A stretch of 64,000 nt of DNA, taken from positions 1-64,000 of the forward strand of contig JAUYNO010000082.1 of assembly GCA_030696045.1 (NCBI GenBank). The letters are read 5' to 3'. Below, piece by piece: positions 8,514-16,321 of this stretch. The notes under the pieces are model-generated. The model did not search any database. It had not been told where the DNA came from and worked only from the letters and a program-made list of their open reading frames with translations. Position 1 is the stretch's first letter; each line of letters opens with the position of its first letter. A program made the translations under genes and the position numbers. The DNA is from Stagnimonas sp. GTDB taxonomy: Bacteria; Pseudomonadota; Gammaproteobacteria; Nevskiales; Nevskiaceae.

Positions 8514-10367
8514 TCACAGCGAGTACTTGATGTTGAGGCTGATGTTGTCGCGATCGGCGTAGGGGTTCTGGCGCAGGAAGCTGGCGCCGATGTTCTGTTC
8601 GGTATCGCCGAAGTACATGTTGTAGGTGACGCCGATCTGCAGGTTCTGCAGGCGCTGGAAGCTGGCACCGACCGACAGCCGCATGTCGCCCTCGCCGTAT
8701 AGCGCCCCGAACACGCCCGGCGACGACGGGTTGCCTTTCGGCAACCAGCCGAAGTTGGTCGGCAGGGTCAGGTCCCAGCCGGACAGGAGGTTGCGCTTGG
8801 TCGGCATGACCAGAAACTGGAAGCCCCAGGCATTGCGGTTGTAGAACAGCTCGCGGCCGTCGCCGACCAGGACGATGCCCGGCTGCGCCTTGCCCGCCTC
8901 GACATCGAGCACGCGCAGGTAGGCCACTTCGCCGGCAAAGGCGACATCGTCGAAGTACAGGCGCGGGTTGGTGGCGTAGATCAGCGAGCTCTGCAACTGC
9001 ATAAGCTCACCGCGCGCGAACAGCGGGTTGACCGTGCCGAGCTGCAGCGCCTGCACCGGCACCGAGGCACGCTGCTTGTAGCTGGCCTCGCCCGCGACAT
9101 TGAAGGGGCCCAGTACCGTCGAGTAGCTGGCCGAGAACATCCGCACGCCGGCGAAGTAGTCGAGGTAGTAGGACGAGGCGGTCGGCTCGTTGAAGACCTG
9201 GGTGGTGATCTCGACCGGGAAGGTGGCGACCACCGGATAGCCCGAGTTGAAACCGACCGAGGGATTGGGGTCGTGGTAGCGCAGGGCGTACAGGCCCAGC
9301 GTGGTCTGCGGTGTCGCCTGGTAGCGCAGGGCCAGGCCGTACTGGCCGTACTTGCTGGCCTTTTTCGCGCCGACATAGGGGATCAGGATGTCCGGCGGCG
9401 CATTGAACAGCGTGCCGCCGACGCCGCCGAGTTGACAGAGATTGCTCAGCGGTCCCAGCAGGCCGGGGCAGCCGTCGAGGTAGAGCGGATTCACGGCGCC
9501 ATAGGAAAACTCCGCGCCCGGACCGACGCTGTCGGTGGGCGAGAAGTAGTCGCCGACCGGGAAGATCTGGTTCGGCTGGAAGTCGAATTTGTAGTAACCC
9601 ATCAGCGTCCATTCGTTGCCGACCGAGAGGCTGGCCGACAGCTGCTGGGTGGGCAGCAGGATCTGCTTGACCTCGACTCCCGGCGTGAAGGCCTTGGTGG
9701 CATCGGCGGTGGACTGCGCACCGGAGACTCCGGGCAGGAACAGGCTCTCGCCCCAGGCCACCATCTGGTTGCCCAGGCGCAGATCGAGCTGCATGTCGTC
9801 GCGGATCAGCCAGGTGCCGTAGACGTAGGTATCCAGCAGCCGCGCCCGCTCGCCATCGTAGTGGCGGGCTGCGGGGCTGAACTGGTTGGTGTCGTTGACG
9901 CGCTTGTTGACCGTGCGCGGCGAGTTGTTGTCGTTGCGCTGGTGATAGACCCAGTCGTAGAAGCCGTCAGCGCTAACGATGGCACCGTAGTCGCCCCAGC
10001 GCAGCTGCACTTCGGCCAGCGCACTGAGGCGGTTGTTGGTGAGCGCGTGCTTGGCGAAATTGCGGTTGCCGTCGTCTTGGTTGATGGTGGTGGAGTAGCC
10101 GGTGTGGGTGAAGCCCGAGCCCTGCTGGACCTGGTCCAGATGCAGCTCGAAGGGATCGAGCGGGCCATTGATCAGGTTCGGATCAGGGCTTTCCATGCGG
10201 ATGCCGACGCCGTAGTTGAGCGTCAGCTTGTAGTCGGCCTGCAGGCCACTGAAGTCCAGCCCGTCCGCTGCCGCCGTCGCCGACAGCAGCACGCCGAGCA
10301 GCAGGCCCGGAACTCGACCCAGGACAGGGTTCCGCATGCCGCAACGCTGTGAAGCCTTCATGGCCAT
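8514..10367 (-). CDS. DUF1302 family outer-membrane beta-barrel protein
   Basis: A 617-residue protein. The ATG at 10367 is preceded by GGAGGAGAGG and gives a signal peptide ending near ATAAADG; the longer frame upstream lacks one. The body is typical DUF1302: aromatic-alternating strands, GQQ-like GNQMVAWGESLFLPGVSGAQ, and a C-terminal PYADRDNISLNIKYSL ending suited to BAM insertion. DUF1302 proteins are believed to be outer-membrane channels or binding proteins for hydrophobic substrates. It is the first structural gene after the TetR gene and is coupled to DUF1329, so the pair probably imports the substrate handled by the neighbouring oxidases. Confidence 0.92.
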   Translation of the reverse strand: MAMKASQRCGMRNPVLGRVPGLLLGVLLSATAAADGLDFSGLQADYKLTLNYGVGIRMESPDPNLINGPLDPFELHLDQVQQGSGFTHTGYSTTINQDDGNRNFAKHALTNNRLSALAEVQLRWGDYGAIVSADGFYDWVYHQRNDNNSPRTVNKRVNDTNQFSPAARHYDGERARLLDTYVYGTWLIRDDMQLDLRLGNQMVAWGESLFLPGVSGAQSTADATKAFTPGVEVKQILLPTQQLSASLSVGNEWTLMGYYKFDFQPNQIFPVGDYFSPTDSVGPGAEFSYGAVNPLYLDGCPGLLGPLSNLCQLGGVGGTLFNAPPDILIPYVGAKKASKYGQYGLALRYQATPQTTLGLYALRYHDPNPSVGFNSGYPVVATFPVEITTQVFNEPTASSYYLDYFAGVRMFSASYSTVLGPFNVAGEASYKQRASVPVQALQLGTVNPLFARGELMQLQSSLIYATNPRLYFDDVAFAGEVAYLRVLDVEAGKAQPGIVLVGDGRELFYNRNAWGFQFLVMPTKRNLLSGWDLTLPTNFGWLPKGNPSSPGVFGALYGEGDMRLSVGASFQRLQNLQIGVTYNMYFGDTEQNIGASFLRQNPYADRDNISLNIKYSL

Positions 10368-10443
10368 CCTCTCCTCCTTCGCGCAGCCGAGGGCACTCGA
10401 AACCCTCTGTCGGAGCGTCCTGGTACGGACGCCCTCGTTGGAA

Positions 10444-11256
10444 TCAACCGTCCCGACGGGCTCCGCCCGCCGCCTGGTCACCCGAAGCGAGCGCCATTGC
10501 CGACATCGCTCGCAGCGTTTGCAGGGTCTGTTCGCTCAGGCCGGAGCCGTCGCCGGAGAGCAGCCGGGCGATCACCGCCGGCGTGCAGAACAGGCGCACG
10601 AAATCGGCCTGGATCTGTGCCAGCACCTGCTCATGGGGAGCGTGCAGGCCGTCGATCACCCAGTTGGCGAGGCGGGTCTGCTGGTTGACGACTACCAGGC
10701 GCGCCATGTGCGCTGGCACGCCAGGGCTGAACCAGCCTTCCGCCATGCCCCAGTTGAACACCTGCTCCATCAGCGCCTGGCCACGGGTCCAGACCTCGTC
10801 CTGATCCTGGGTGCCGTCGGCGGCGCGGTTGTACCAGGCATGCCCTTCGTGCAGGTGCATGCGCAGATAGTCCGGGTGCTGCAACAGGAAGCGCAGGTTC
10901 GCTTCCAGCATCCACAGGATGCGCTCCATGCCGCCGGCGGTGCTGCGCGCCATCGTCTTCTGCCGCAGCACCACCGCATCCAGCATCTGCTGGTCGCGTC
11001 CGGTCAGCAGGCCGCGATGCAGCTCGCGCTTGCCGGGATAGCTCTGGTACAGCGTGCCGAGCGAGATGCCGGCGGCGGCGGCGATGTCCTGCATGCGGGT
11101 GTTGTCGAAGCCCTGCTCGGCGAAGAGCTTTTCGGCGACCTCGAAGATGTGCTCGCGGTAGGCGGCATCGCGGGCGTCGCGGACCTTCGCCGTCTGCGGC
11201 CGCCGGCCACGCCCCAGGCGCACTGCGCCGACCACCGGACCCTCTTCCAGACTCAT
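10444..11256 (-). CDS. TetR-family transcriptional regulator
   Basis: A 270-residue protein with an N-terminal TetR helix-turn-helix at about residues 33-80 (FDNTRMQDIAAAAGISLGTL, then YQSYPGKREL) and a variable C-terminal ligand-binding domain. An N-terminal extension of about 30 residues is rich in Arg/Gly. It is divergent from the nine-gene sterol-type operon and lies 76 bp upstream of the DUF1302 gene on the same strand. It is therefore well placed to control both units through the 149-bp intergenic region, which has an 8-bp inverted repeat over the -10 of the plus-strand promoter. A ligand such as a sterol or acyl derivative is inferred. Confidence 0.92.
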   Translation of the reverse strand: MSLEEGPVVGAVRLGRGRRPQTAKVRDARDAAYREHIFEVAEKLFAEQGFDNTRMQDIAAAAGISLGTLYQSYPGKRELHRGLLTGRDQQMLDAVVLRQKTMARSTAGGMERILWMLEANLRFLLQHPDYLRMHLHEGHAWYNRAADGTQDQDEVWTRGQALMEQVFNWGMAEGWFSPGVPAHMARLVVVNQQTRLANWVIDGLHAPHEQVLAQIQADFVRLFCTPAVIARLLSGDGSGLSEQTLQTLRAMSAMALASGDQAAGGARRDG

Positions 11257-11304
11257 GCGCAGCGCCCTGGCCGTTGGGTCGGCAGTCGCTGTGCAGGAAG
11301 ACGG

Positions 11305-11333
11305 TTGACAGTCCAGTAATTCATCGTTTTAAT
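11305..11333 (+). promoter_or_regulatory. Sigma-70 promoter for the sterol-type operon
   Basis: A perfect -35 box TTGACA (11305-11310) is followed after exactly 17 bp by TTTAAT (11328-11333), a five-of-six match to the -10 consensus. Transcription would start near 11340, about 65 nt before the GMC oxidoreductase ATG. The surrounding AT-rich patch stands out from the very GC-rich flanks. Confidence 0.75.
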
Positions 11334-11360
11334 AAAGTAACTTCAATTTCTAATTAAAAC
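11326..11360. promoter_or_regulatory. Candidate TetR operator, GTTTTAAT-N19-ATTAAAAC
   Basis: Perfect 8-bp inverted arms at 11326-11333 and 11353-11360 flank a 19-bp spacer. The left arm covers the -10 box and the centre is near the predicted start site, as expected for a repressor site. The spacer is longer than in many TetR operators, and AT-rich DNA can form such repeats by chance, so assignment to the adjacent TetR is inference. Confidence 0.45.
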
Positions 11361-11405
11361 AAGCCAGCGGTTTTGCAGCAGCAGGGGTCGTGAGGACGAC
11401 CATCC

Positions 11406-13004
11406 ATGTCCAGCACGGAAGCGAGCTACGACTACGTGGTGATCGGCGGCGGCTCGTCCGGCTGCATCGTCGCGGCGCGTCTGGCCGAGGCCAATGCCGG
11501 CTCGGTGCTGCTGCTGGAAGCCGGCGAGCCGGCCGAAGCGCATCCGGAATCGCTGTCGGCCGACGGCTTCAAGTACGCCTTCGCCAACGACGCCCTGATG
11601 TGGCATCGCATGAGCACACCGCAAGCAAGCTGCGGCGGTCGCCCGCTCTACATCGGCAGCGGTCGCGGCATGGGCGGCAGCGGTTCGGTCAACGGGATGG
11701 TCTATACGCGGGGCGACCGGCGCGACTATCTGGACTGGCCGGTGGGCTGGCACTGGGATGATCTGCAACCCAGCTTCGAGGCCATCGAGGCCAAGCTCGG
11801 CATCCGACCGCGCGTAACAACAGCCTTTGCGGATCGCTTCATCGCCGCCGGCGTCGCCGCCGGCTTCCGGCGCAAGGACGGCATGAACGACGGCGATCTC
11901 GGCGGCGTGCTCGGCTGCAACGACATGAACTACGCCGGTGGCGAGCGCCGCAGTTCCTACCGGGCCTGGATCAAGGACGCACCACCGGCGCGACTGACCG
12001 TGGTCACTGGCGCTAGCGTGCAGCGGCTGGTCTTCGACGAGGCGCACCGCGCCATCGCGGTCGAGTACCGCAAGGACGGACAAGGGCTTCGTGTCGGCGT
12101 GACCGGCGAAGCCGTGCTCTGCGCTGGTGCGCTGGAAACACCCAAGCTGCTGATGCTCTCGGGCGTCGGGCCGCGCGCTCAACTGGAAGCACTCGCCATT
12201 CCGGTGGTGCACAACTCCGCCGGCGTCGGCCAGCATTTGCAGGATCATCCCAATGTCTGCCTGTTCTACCGCTCGCAGGCGCCGGTGGACTTCCAGTATC
12301 CGCAGGTCTACGGCTTCGAGGCAGTGCTGCCGCGCAGCGCCGACGCGGCGCCCGATACCTGCTTCGTCTGCTACGCCGCACCGGCTTCCTTGCAGCAGTC
12401 GATGCAGCGCATGGTGCCGATCCTGGCGCTGCCCGGGCGCCTGTATGCGGTCACGGCCCTGCGCCGCCTGCTACGCGGCATGGTCAACCTCGCCTTCAAA
12501 CTGCCGCTGCTGCAACGCTACGTAGCCAAGGTGTTCGGCATCGTGGTGATCCTCGGCAAGCCGACTTCGCGCGGCAGCTTGCGCCTGGCCTCGCGCGATC
12601 CCGCCGTCCCCGCCGAGATCGATCTCGACTACTACGCCACCACCGAAGATCGCGAGCGCATCCTCGCCGGCGTCGCCCGCGCCCAGGCCATCGCCGCGCA
12701 GGCGCCGCTGCAACAGGTACGCGCCACGCCACTGTCGCTGGGCGGCAAGCGGGTCCCAGCCGAAAAAATCTGGAAGTGGATCGGTGCCGCCACCATGACC
12801 ACCTTCCACTACTGCGGCAGCTGTCGAATGGGCGAGGACGCGGCCAGTCCCGTGGACCTGCAACTGCGGGTCAAGGGCCTCGCCAACGTCCGTGTCGCCG
12901 ATGCCTCGGCGGTACCCGAAATTCCCGTATCCGCGCTCAATGCGCCGAGCATGGTGCTCGGCTACCGCGCGGCTGATCTGATTCTCGCCGGAAGAACCGC
13001 ATGA
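11406..13004 (+). CDS. GMC-family FAD-dependent alcohol oxidoreductase
   Basis: A 532-residue glucose-methanol-choline oxidoreductase. The dinucleotide fold VVIGGGSSGCIVAARL lies at residues 10-25, the GMC signature GRGMGGSGSVNGMVYTRG at about 87-104, and the catalytic His (FHYCGSCRMG) and Asn (ALNAPSM) near the C-terminus. GAGGA lies 9 nt before the ATG. The family oxidises primary or secondary alcohols with FAD. As first gene of the operon, followed by an aldehyde dehydrogenase with a 4-bp overlap, it may oxidise a hydroxymethyl group (for example on C4 of a sterol, or a side-chain alcohol) or the 3beta-hydroxyl; the choice cannot be made from sequence. Confidence 0.93.
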   Translation: MSSTEASYDYVVIGGGSSGCIVAARLAEANAGSVLLLEAGEPAEAHPESLSADGFKYAFANDALMWHRMSTPQASCGGRPLYIGSGRGMGGSGSVNGMVYTRGDRRDYLDWPVGWHWDDLQPSFEAIEAKLGIRPRVTTAFADRFIAAGVAAGFRRKDGMNDGDLGGVLGCNDMNYAGGERRSSYRAWIKDAPPARLTVVTGASVQRLVFDEAHRAIAVEYRKDGQGLRVGVTGEAVLCAGALETPKLLMLSGVGPRAQLEALAIPVVHNSAGVGQHLQDHPNVCLFYRSQAPVDFQYPQVYGFEAVLPRSADAAPDTCFVCYAAPASLQQSMQRMVPILALPGRLYAVTALRRLLRGMVNLAFKLPLLQRYVAKVFGIVVILGKPTSRGSLRLASRDPAVPAEIDLDYYATTEDRERILAGVARAQAIAAQAPLQQVRATPLSLGGKRVPAEKIWKWIGAATMTTFHYCGSCRMGEDAASPVDLQLRVKGLANVRVADASAVPEIPVSALNAPSMVLGYRAADLILAGRTA

Positions 13005-14602
13005 CCCTGATCGCACCCCAGCCACCGCAGTGGAGCGGCCAGCGCGCCGTCATCGACTGCTTCAATCCAGCCACCGGCGCGCGGCTGGGGCAGATGCCAG
13101 CCGCCAGCCCGGAGGACGTCGCCGCCGCAGTAGCCCGTGCTCGCGTCGTGCAGAAAGTCTGGGCGCAGAGCAGCTTCGCGCAGCGCCGCGCGGTACTCGG
13201 CCATCTGCTCGATCTGGTGCTGGAGCAGGCCGACGAGATCGTCGCCGCCGTGGTCGAGGACAGCGGCAAGACCCACGAGAACGCCCTGCTCGGCGAGGTG
13301 ATGACGGTCTGCACCAAGCTCCAGTGGCTGATGAAAAATGGCGAGAAGCACCTGCGGCCGGAGCCAGTGCCGAGCGGCCTGCTGATGCACAAGAAGGGCC
13401 GCATCGAATACCGCCCGCTCGGCGTAGTCGCCTGCATCGTGCCCTGGAACTATCCGTTCCAGAACATCTTCGGCTCGCTGATCGCGCCGCTGATGGCCGG
13501 CAATGCGGTGGTCGTCAAGGCCTCGGAGGCCGTGGCCTGGTCCACGCAGCGCTTCCAGAAAATCATCGACGAGGCCCTGCGCCGCGAAGGCTTCTCGACC
13601 GACACCGTGCAGATCATCAACGGCTTCGGCGACACCGGTGCGGCGCTGGTGCGCAGCGGCGTCGAGAAGATCCTGTTCATCGGCTCGGTCGGTAACGGCC
13701 GGCGCATCCTCGAAGGCAGCATCCAGCACCTGACGCCCGTGGTGCTGGAACTCGGCGGCAAGGACCCGATGATCGTCTGCGAGGACGCCGATCTCGACCA
13801 GGCCCTGCACTCGGCGCTCAGCGGCTGCTTCATCAACCTCGGCCAGAACTGCATCGCCTCCGAACGCATCATCGTGCTCGATGGCATCTACGACCGCTTC
13901 GTCGCGGCCGCCAGCGAGGCCACCGCCGCGCTGCGCCAGGGCCAGGCGACCGCCCCCGGCGCACAGGACGTCGGCGCCATCGTCACGCCGCAGCAGTTGC
14001 AGGTGATCGACACCCTGGTTGCCGACGCGCTCGCCCAGGGTGCGCGCGCCCTGGTCGGCGGCAAGCCGGGCGCCGGTCCCGGCAGCTTCTACCCGCCCAC
14101 CGTGCTGGTCGATGTGCGGCCGGACATGCGCATCGCGCGCGAGGAAGTGTTCGGCCCGGTGATGCTGGTGATGCGGGTGCGTGACGAGGCCGAGGCGATT
14201 GCACTGGCCAATGGCACCGAATTCGGCCTCCAGGCCTCGGTGTTCACCCGCGACCGCGCGCGTGGCGAGCGCATCGCCGCCGCGCTCGACGCCGGCGGCG
14301 TCTGCATCAACGACTTCGGCATGTGCTACCTCAACCAGGACTTGCCGTTCGGCGGCGTGAAGTCCTCCGGCTTCGGGCGCATGAACGGCCGCGACGGCCT
14401 GCGCGCCTACACCAATGCGAAGGCCGTGCTCACCGACCGCTTCGGCTTCAGCGTGCTGCCAAAGCTCTATCCGGTCGGCCCAGCCCTCTACGCCAAGTCG
14501 CTCAGCAGCATCCGCCTGCTGTTCGCACGGCGCTGGGCTGATCGCCTGTCGGCGCTTCTCGCGCTGCTGAAACTTTCGCTGCGGCCAGGAGCCTCCCGAT
14601 GA
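13001..14602 (+). CDS. NAD(P)-dependent aldehyde dehydrogenase
   Basis: A 533-residue ALDH. Visible hallmarks are VPWNYPFQNIFGSLIAPLMA (N-terminal NAD domain), the LELGGKDPMIV segment with the general-base Glu, the nucleophile in GQNCIASERI, and the C-terminal EEVFGPVMLVMRV and PFGGVKSSGFGR. It extends some 30 residues past the usual end with a hydrophobic, basic tail (SIRLLFARRWADRLSALLALL) that could be a membrane-surface helix. It overlaps GMC and the next gene by 4 bp each. The pair GMC plus ALDH implies alcohol to aldehyde to carboxylate, which on a C4 methyl group would supply the acid that the downstream decarboxylating dehydrogenase needs. Confidence 0.93.
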   Translation: MTLIAPQPPQWSGQRAVIDCFNPATGARLGQMPAASPEDVAAAVARARVVQKVWAQSSFAQRRAVLGHLLDLVLEQADEIVAAVVEDSGKTHENALLGEVMTVCTKLQWLMKNGEKHLRPEPVPSGLLMHKKGRIEYRPLGVVACIVPWNYPFQNIFGSLIAPLMAGNAVVVKASEAVAWSTQRFQKIIDEALRREGFSTDTVQIINGFGDTGAALVRSGVEKILFIGSVGNGRRILEGSIQHLTPVVLELGGKDPMIVCEDADLDQALHSALSGCFINLGQNCIASERIIVLDGIYDRFVAAASEATAALRQGQATAPGAQDVGAIVTPQQLQVIDTLVADALAQGARALVGGKPGAGPGSFYPPTVLVDVRPDMRIAREEVFGPVMLVMRVRDEAEAIALANGTEFGLQASVFTRDRARGERIAAALDAGGVCINDFGMCYLNQDLPFGGVKSSGFGRMNGRDGLRAYTNAKAVLTDRFGFSVLPKLYPVGPALYAKSLSSIRLLFARRWADRLSALLALLKLSLRPGASR

Positions 14603-15273
14603 GCACCGAATTCTTCGTCGCCTGGGCCGTCATCCTCGGCTTCGACGGCGTGCTGATGTACAGCCTGACCTGGATGGCGAACTCGCGACGCTTCCGGCAT
14701 CTGCGCCACCTGCCGCCGCAGAATCCGCCACTGCCGGAAGGCCGCAAGAAGATCAACACGATGCTGAACAACGTGTTCTCGCTGCTGATCTTCGCCGCCT
14801 ATTTCTACTACCTCGGCGAGCAGACCCTCTACACCGGCGTGCCGACCGCGCTAACCCTGTTCGGCGAGATTCTGGGCGTGCTGCTGCTGTACGACCTCAT
14901 GTACTACGGCTTCCACCGGCTGATGCACCGCCGCGAGCTGATGCGCTACTGCCACAACATCCACCACCGCCTGCGCTCGCCAACCTCCGACGCCAGCATC
15001 TATCTGAACCCCATCGAGACCTTCGGTGGCCTGGGCCTGCTGATCCTCGCCATCGTGCTGTTGGGGCCGGTGAGCGCGGTCTCGTTCCTGGTGATCTTCT
15101 TCGTCCATTCGGTGGTGAACATCATCGTCCACAGCAACCTGATCATTCCGCACGCCTCGTTCCGGCTGTTCAACTTCTGGGTGGAGAAGCACAACGTCCA
15201 CCACAGCAAGGCCCGCAACAACTACGCCTCGATCTTCCCGTTCTGGGACCAAGCCTTCGGCACCGCCGAGTAG
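14599..15273 (+). CDS. Sterol desaturase/C4-methyl-oxidase-like di-iron enzyme
   Basis: A 224-residue integral membrane protein of the fatty acid hydroxylase superfamily. All eight-His motifs are present: HRLMH (106-110), HNIHH (119-123) and HNVHH (198-202), with membrane segments at about 5-22, 58-74, 86-102 and 143-178. After the third box, NNYASIFPFWDQAFGT matches the NYASxFxxWDxxFGT ending that I recall from ERG25/MSMO1 C4-methyl sterol oxidases, better than C5-desaturases. In that family the enzyme hydroxylates a C4 methyl of 4,4-dimethyl sterols with O2 and an electron donor. The next gene being ERG26-like strongly supports this. Substrate is still inferred. Confidence 0.85.
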   Translation: MSTEFFVAWAVILGFDGVLMYSLTWMANSRRFRHLRHLPPQNPPLPEGRKKINTMLNNVFSLLIFAAYFYYLGEQTLYTGVPTALTLFGEILGVLLLYDLMYYGFHRLMHRRELMRYCHNIHHRLRSPTSDASIYLNPIETFGGLGLLILAIVLLGPVSAVSFLVIFFVHSVVNIIVHSNLIIPHASFRLFNFWVEKHNVHHSKARNNYASIFPFWDQAFGTAE

Positions 15274-15286
15274 CAGGAGCAAAGCC

Positions 15287-16321
15287 ATGACCCGCAGAAA
15301 AGTGCTCATCACCGGTGGCCAGGGTTTTGTCGGTCGCGCGCTCGTGGATCGCTTCGCCGACCTCGGCCACGAGGTTGTCTGTGCCGACATCAATGACCGC
15401 CCGTTCCGCGACGACGTGCGCTTCATCAGACTCGACATCCGCGATGCAGACGCCGTGCTGGCCGCCTGTGCCAGTGTGGACAGCATCGTCCACAACGCCT
15501 CGCTGGTGCACACCAAGCACAACCGCGTCGAGGACGTCTGGGCGGTGAATCTGAACGGCACCGAGCATCTGCTCGCGGCCTGCAAGAAGCACAAAATTCC
15601 GCGCTTCACCTACATCAGCTCGGCGAGTGCGGTGTACGAGGGCCGCGACATCGAGAACGGTGACGAGACCCTGCCCTACTCCAGCATCTCGCAAGCGCCC
15701 TATGCCGACAGCAAGATCGCCGCCGAAAAGAAGGCGTTGGCCTTCAATGGCGCCGGGGTCACCCGCTGCTGCGCGATCCGCCCGCATGTGGTGTTCGGCC
15801 ACGGCGACAACCGCCTGGTGCCGAGCATTGTCGACAAGGCCAAGCAGGGCAAGATGACCCGCGCCATCGGCAACCGCGACAAGCTCAGCGACTTCACCTA
15901 CATCAGCAACCTGGTCGATGCCGTGGTCGCCGCCGAGGACCGGCTGCTGCCCGGCTCGCCGGTCTGCGGCCAGGCCTACTTCATCACCAACGGCGAGCCG
16001 ATGGCCTTCTTCGACTTCATCGAGAAGCTGATCGTCGAGATCGGCTATCCGCCGATCAAGGGCAAGGTTCCGTACTGGCTGGCCTATAGCGTGGCCGCGG
16101 TCATGGAGGCCATCGACACCCTGCGCGGCGGCACGCTCAACGCCGAGGGCGGGCTGTCGCGCTTCTCGGTGCGCTACATGGTCACTCACCACTACTTCAA
16201 CATCGCCAAGGCACGGCGGGACCTGCAGTGGCAGCCCAAGGTCTCCATTGCCGAAGGCATCCGCCTGACCGTCGAGGCTTTGCGCCGCAACGATCCCACG
16301 CTGCTCGGTGCCAAGCCGTGA
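15287..16321 (+). CDS. 3beta-hydroxysteroid dehydrogenase/C4-decarboxylase-like (ERG26/NSDHL type)
   Basis: A 344-residue extended short-chain dehydrogenase. The Rossmann motif GGQGFVG lies at residues 10-16, the SSAS segment with the active Ser at 121-124, and YADSK (Tyr139, Lys143) is intact. The C-terminal half (DFTYISNLVDAVVAAEDRL; GQAYFITNGEPMAFFDFIEK) follows the eukaryotic sterol-4alpha-carboxylate 3-dehydrogenase pattern. Those enzymes oxidise the 3beta-hydroxyl of a 4-carboxysterol with NAD(P), and the resulting beta-keto acid loses CO2. It starts 13 bp after the methyl-oxidase-like gene and its stop overlaps the CYP51 start. Confidence 0.88.
   Translation: MTRRKVLITGGQGFVGRALVDRFADLGHEVVCADINDRPFRDDVRFIRLDIRDADAVLAACASVDSIVHNASLVHTKHNRVEDVWAVNLNGTEHLLAACKKHKIPRFTYISSASAVYEGRDIENGDETLPYSSISQAPYADSKIAAEKKALAFNGAGVTRCCAIRPHVVFGHGDNRLVPSIVDKAKQGKMTRAIGNRDKLSDFTYISNLVDAVVAAEDRLLPGSPVCGQAYFITNGEPMAFFDFIEKLIVEIGYPPIKGKVPYWLAYSVAAVMEAIDTLRGGTLNAEGGLSRFSVRYMVTHHYFNIAKARRDLQWQPKVSIAEGIRLTVEALRRNDPTLLGAKP

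Noticed and set aside
7132-8517. GTG at 8517 as the DUF1329 start
   Set aside because: ATG at 8502 has GAGGAG 7 nt upstream and gives a cleaner signal peptide.
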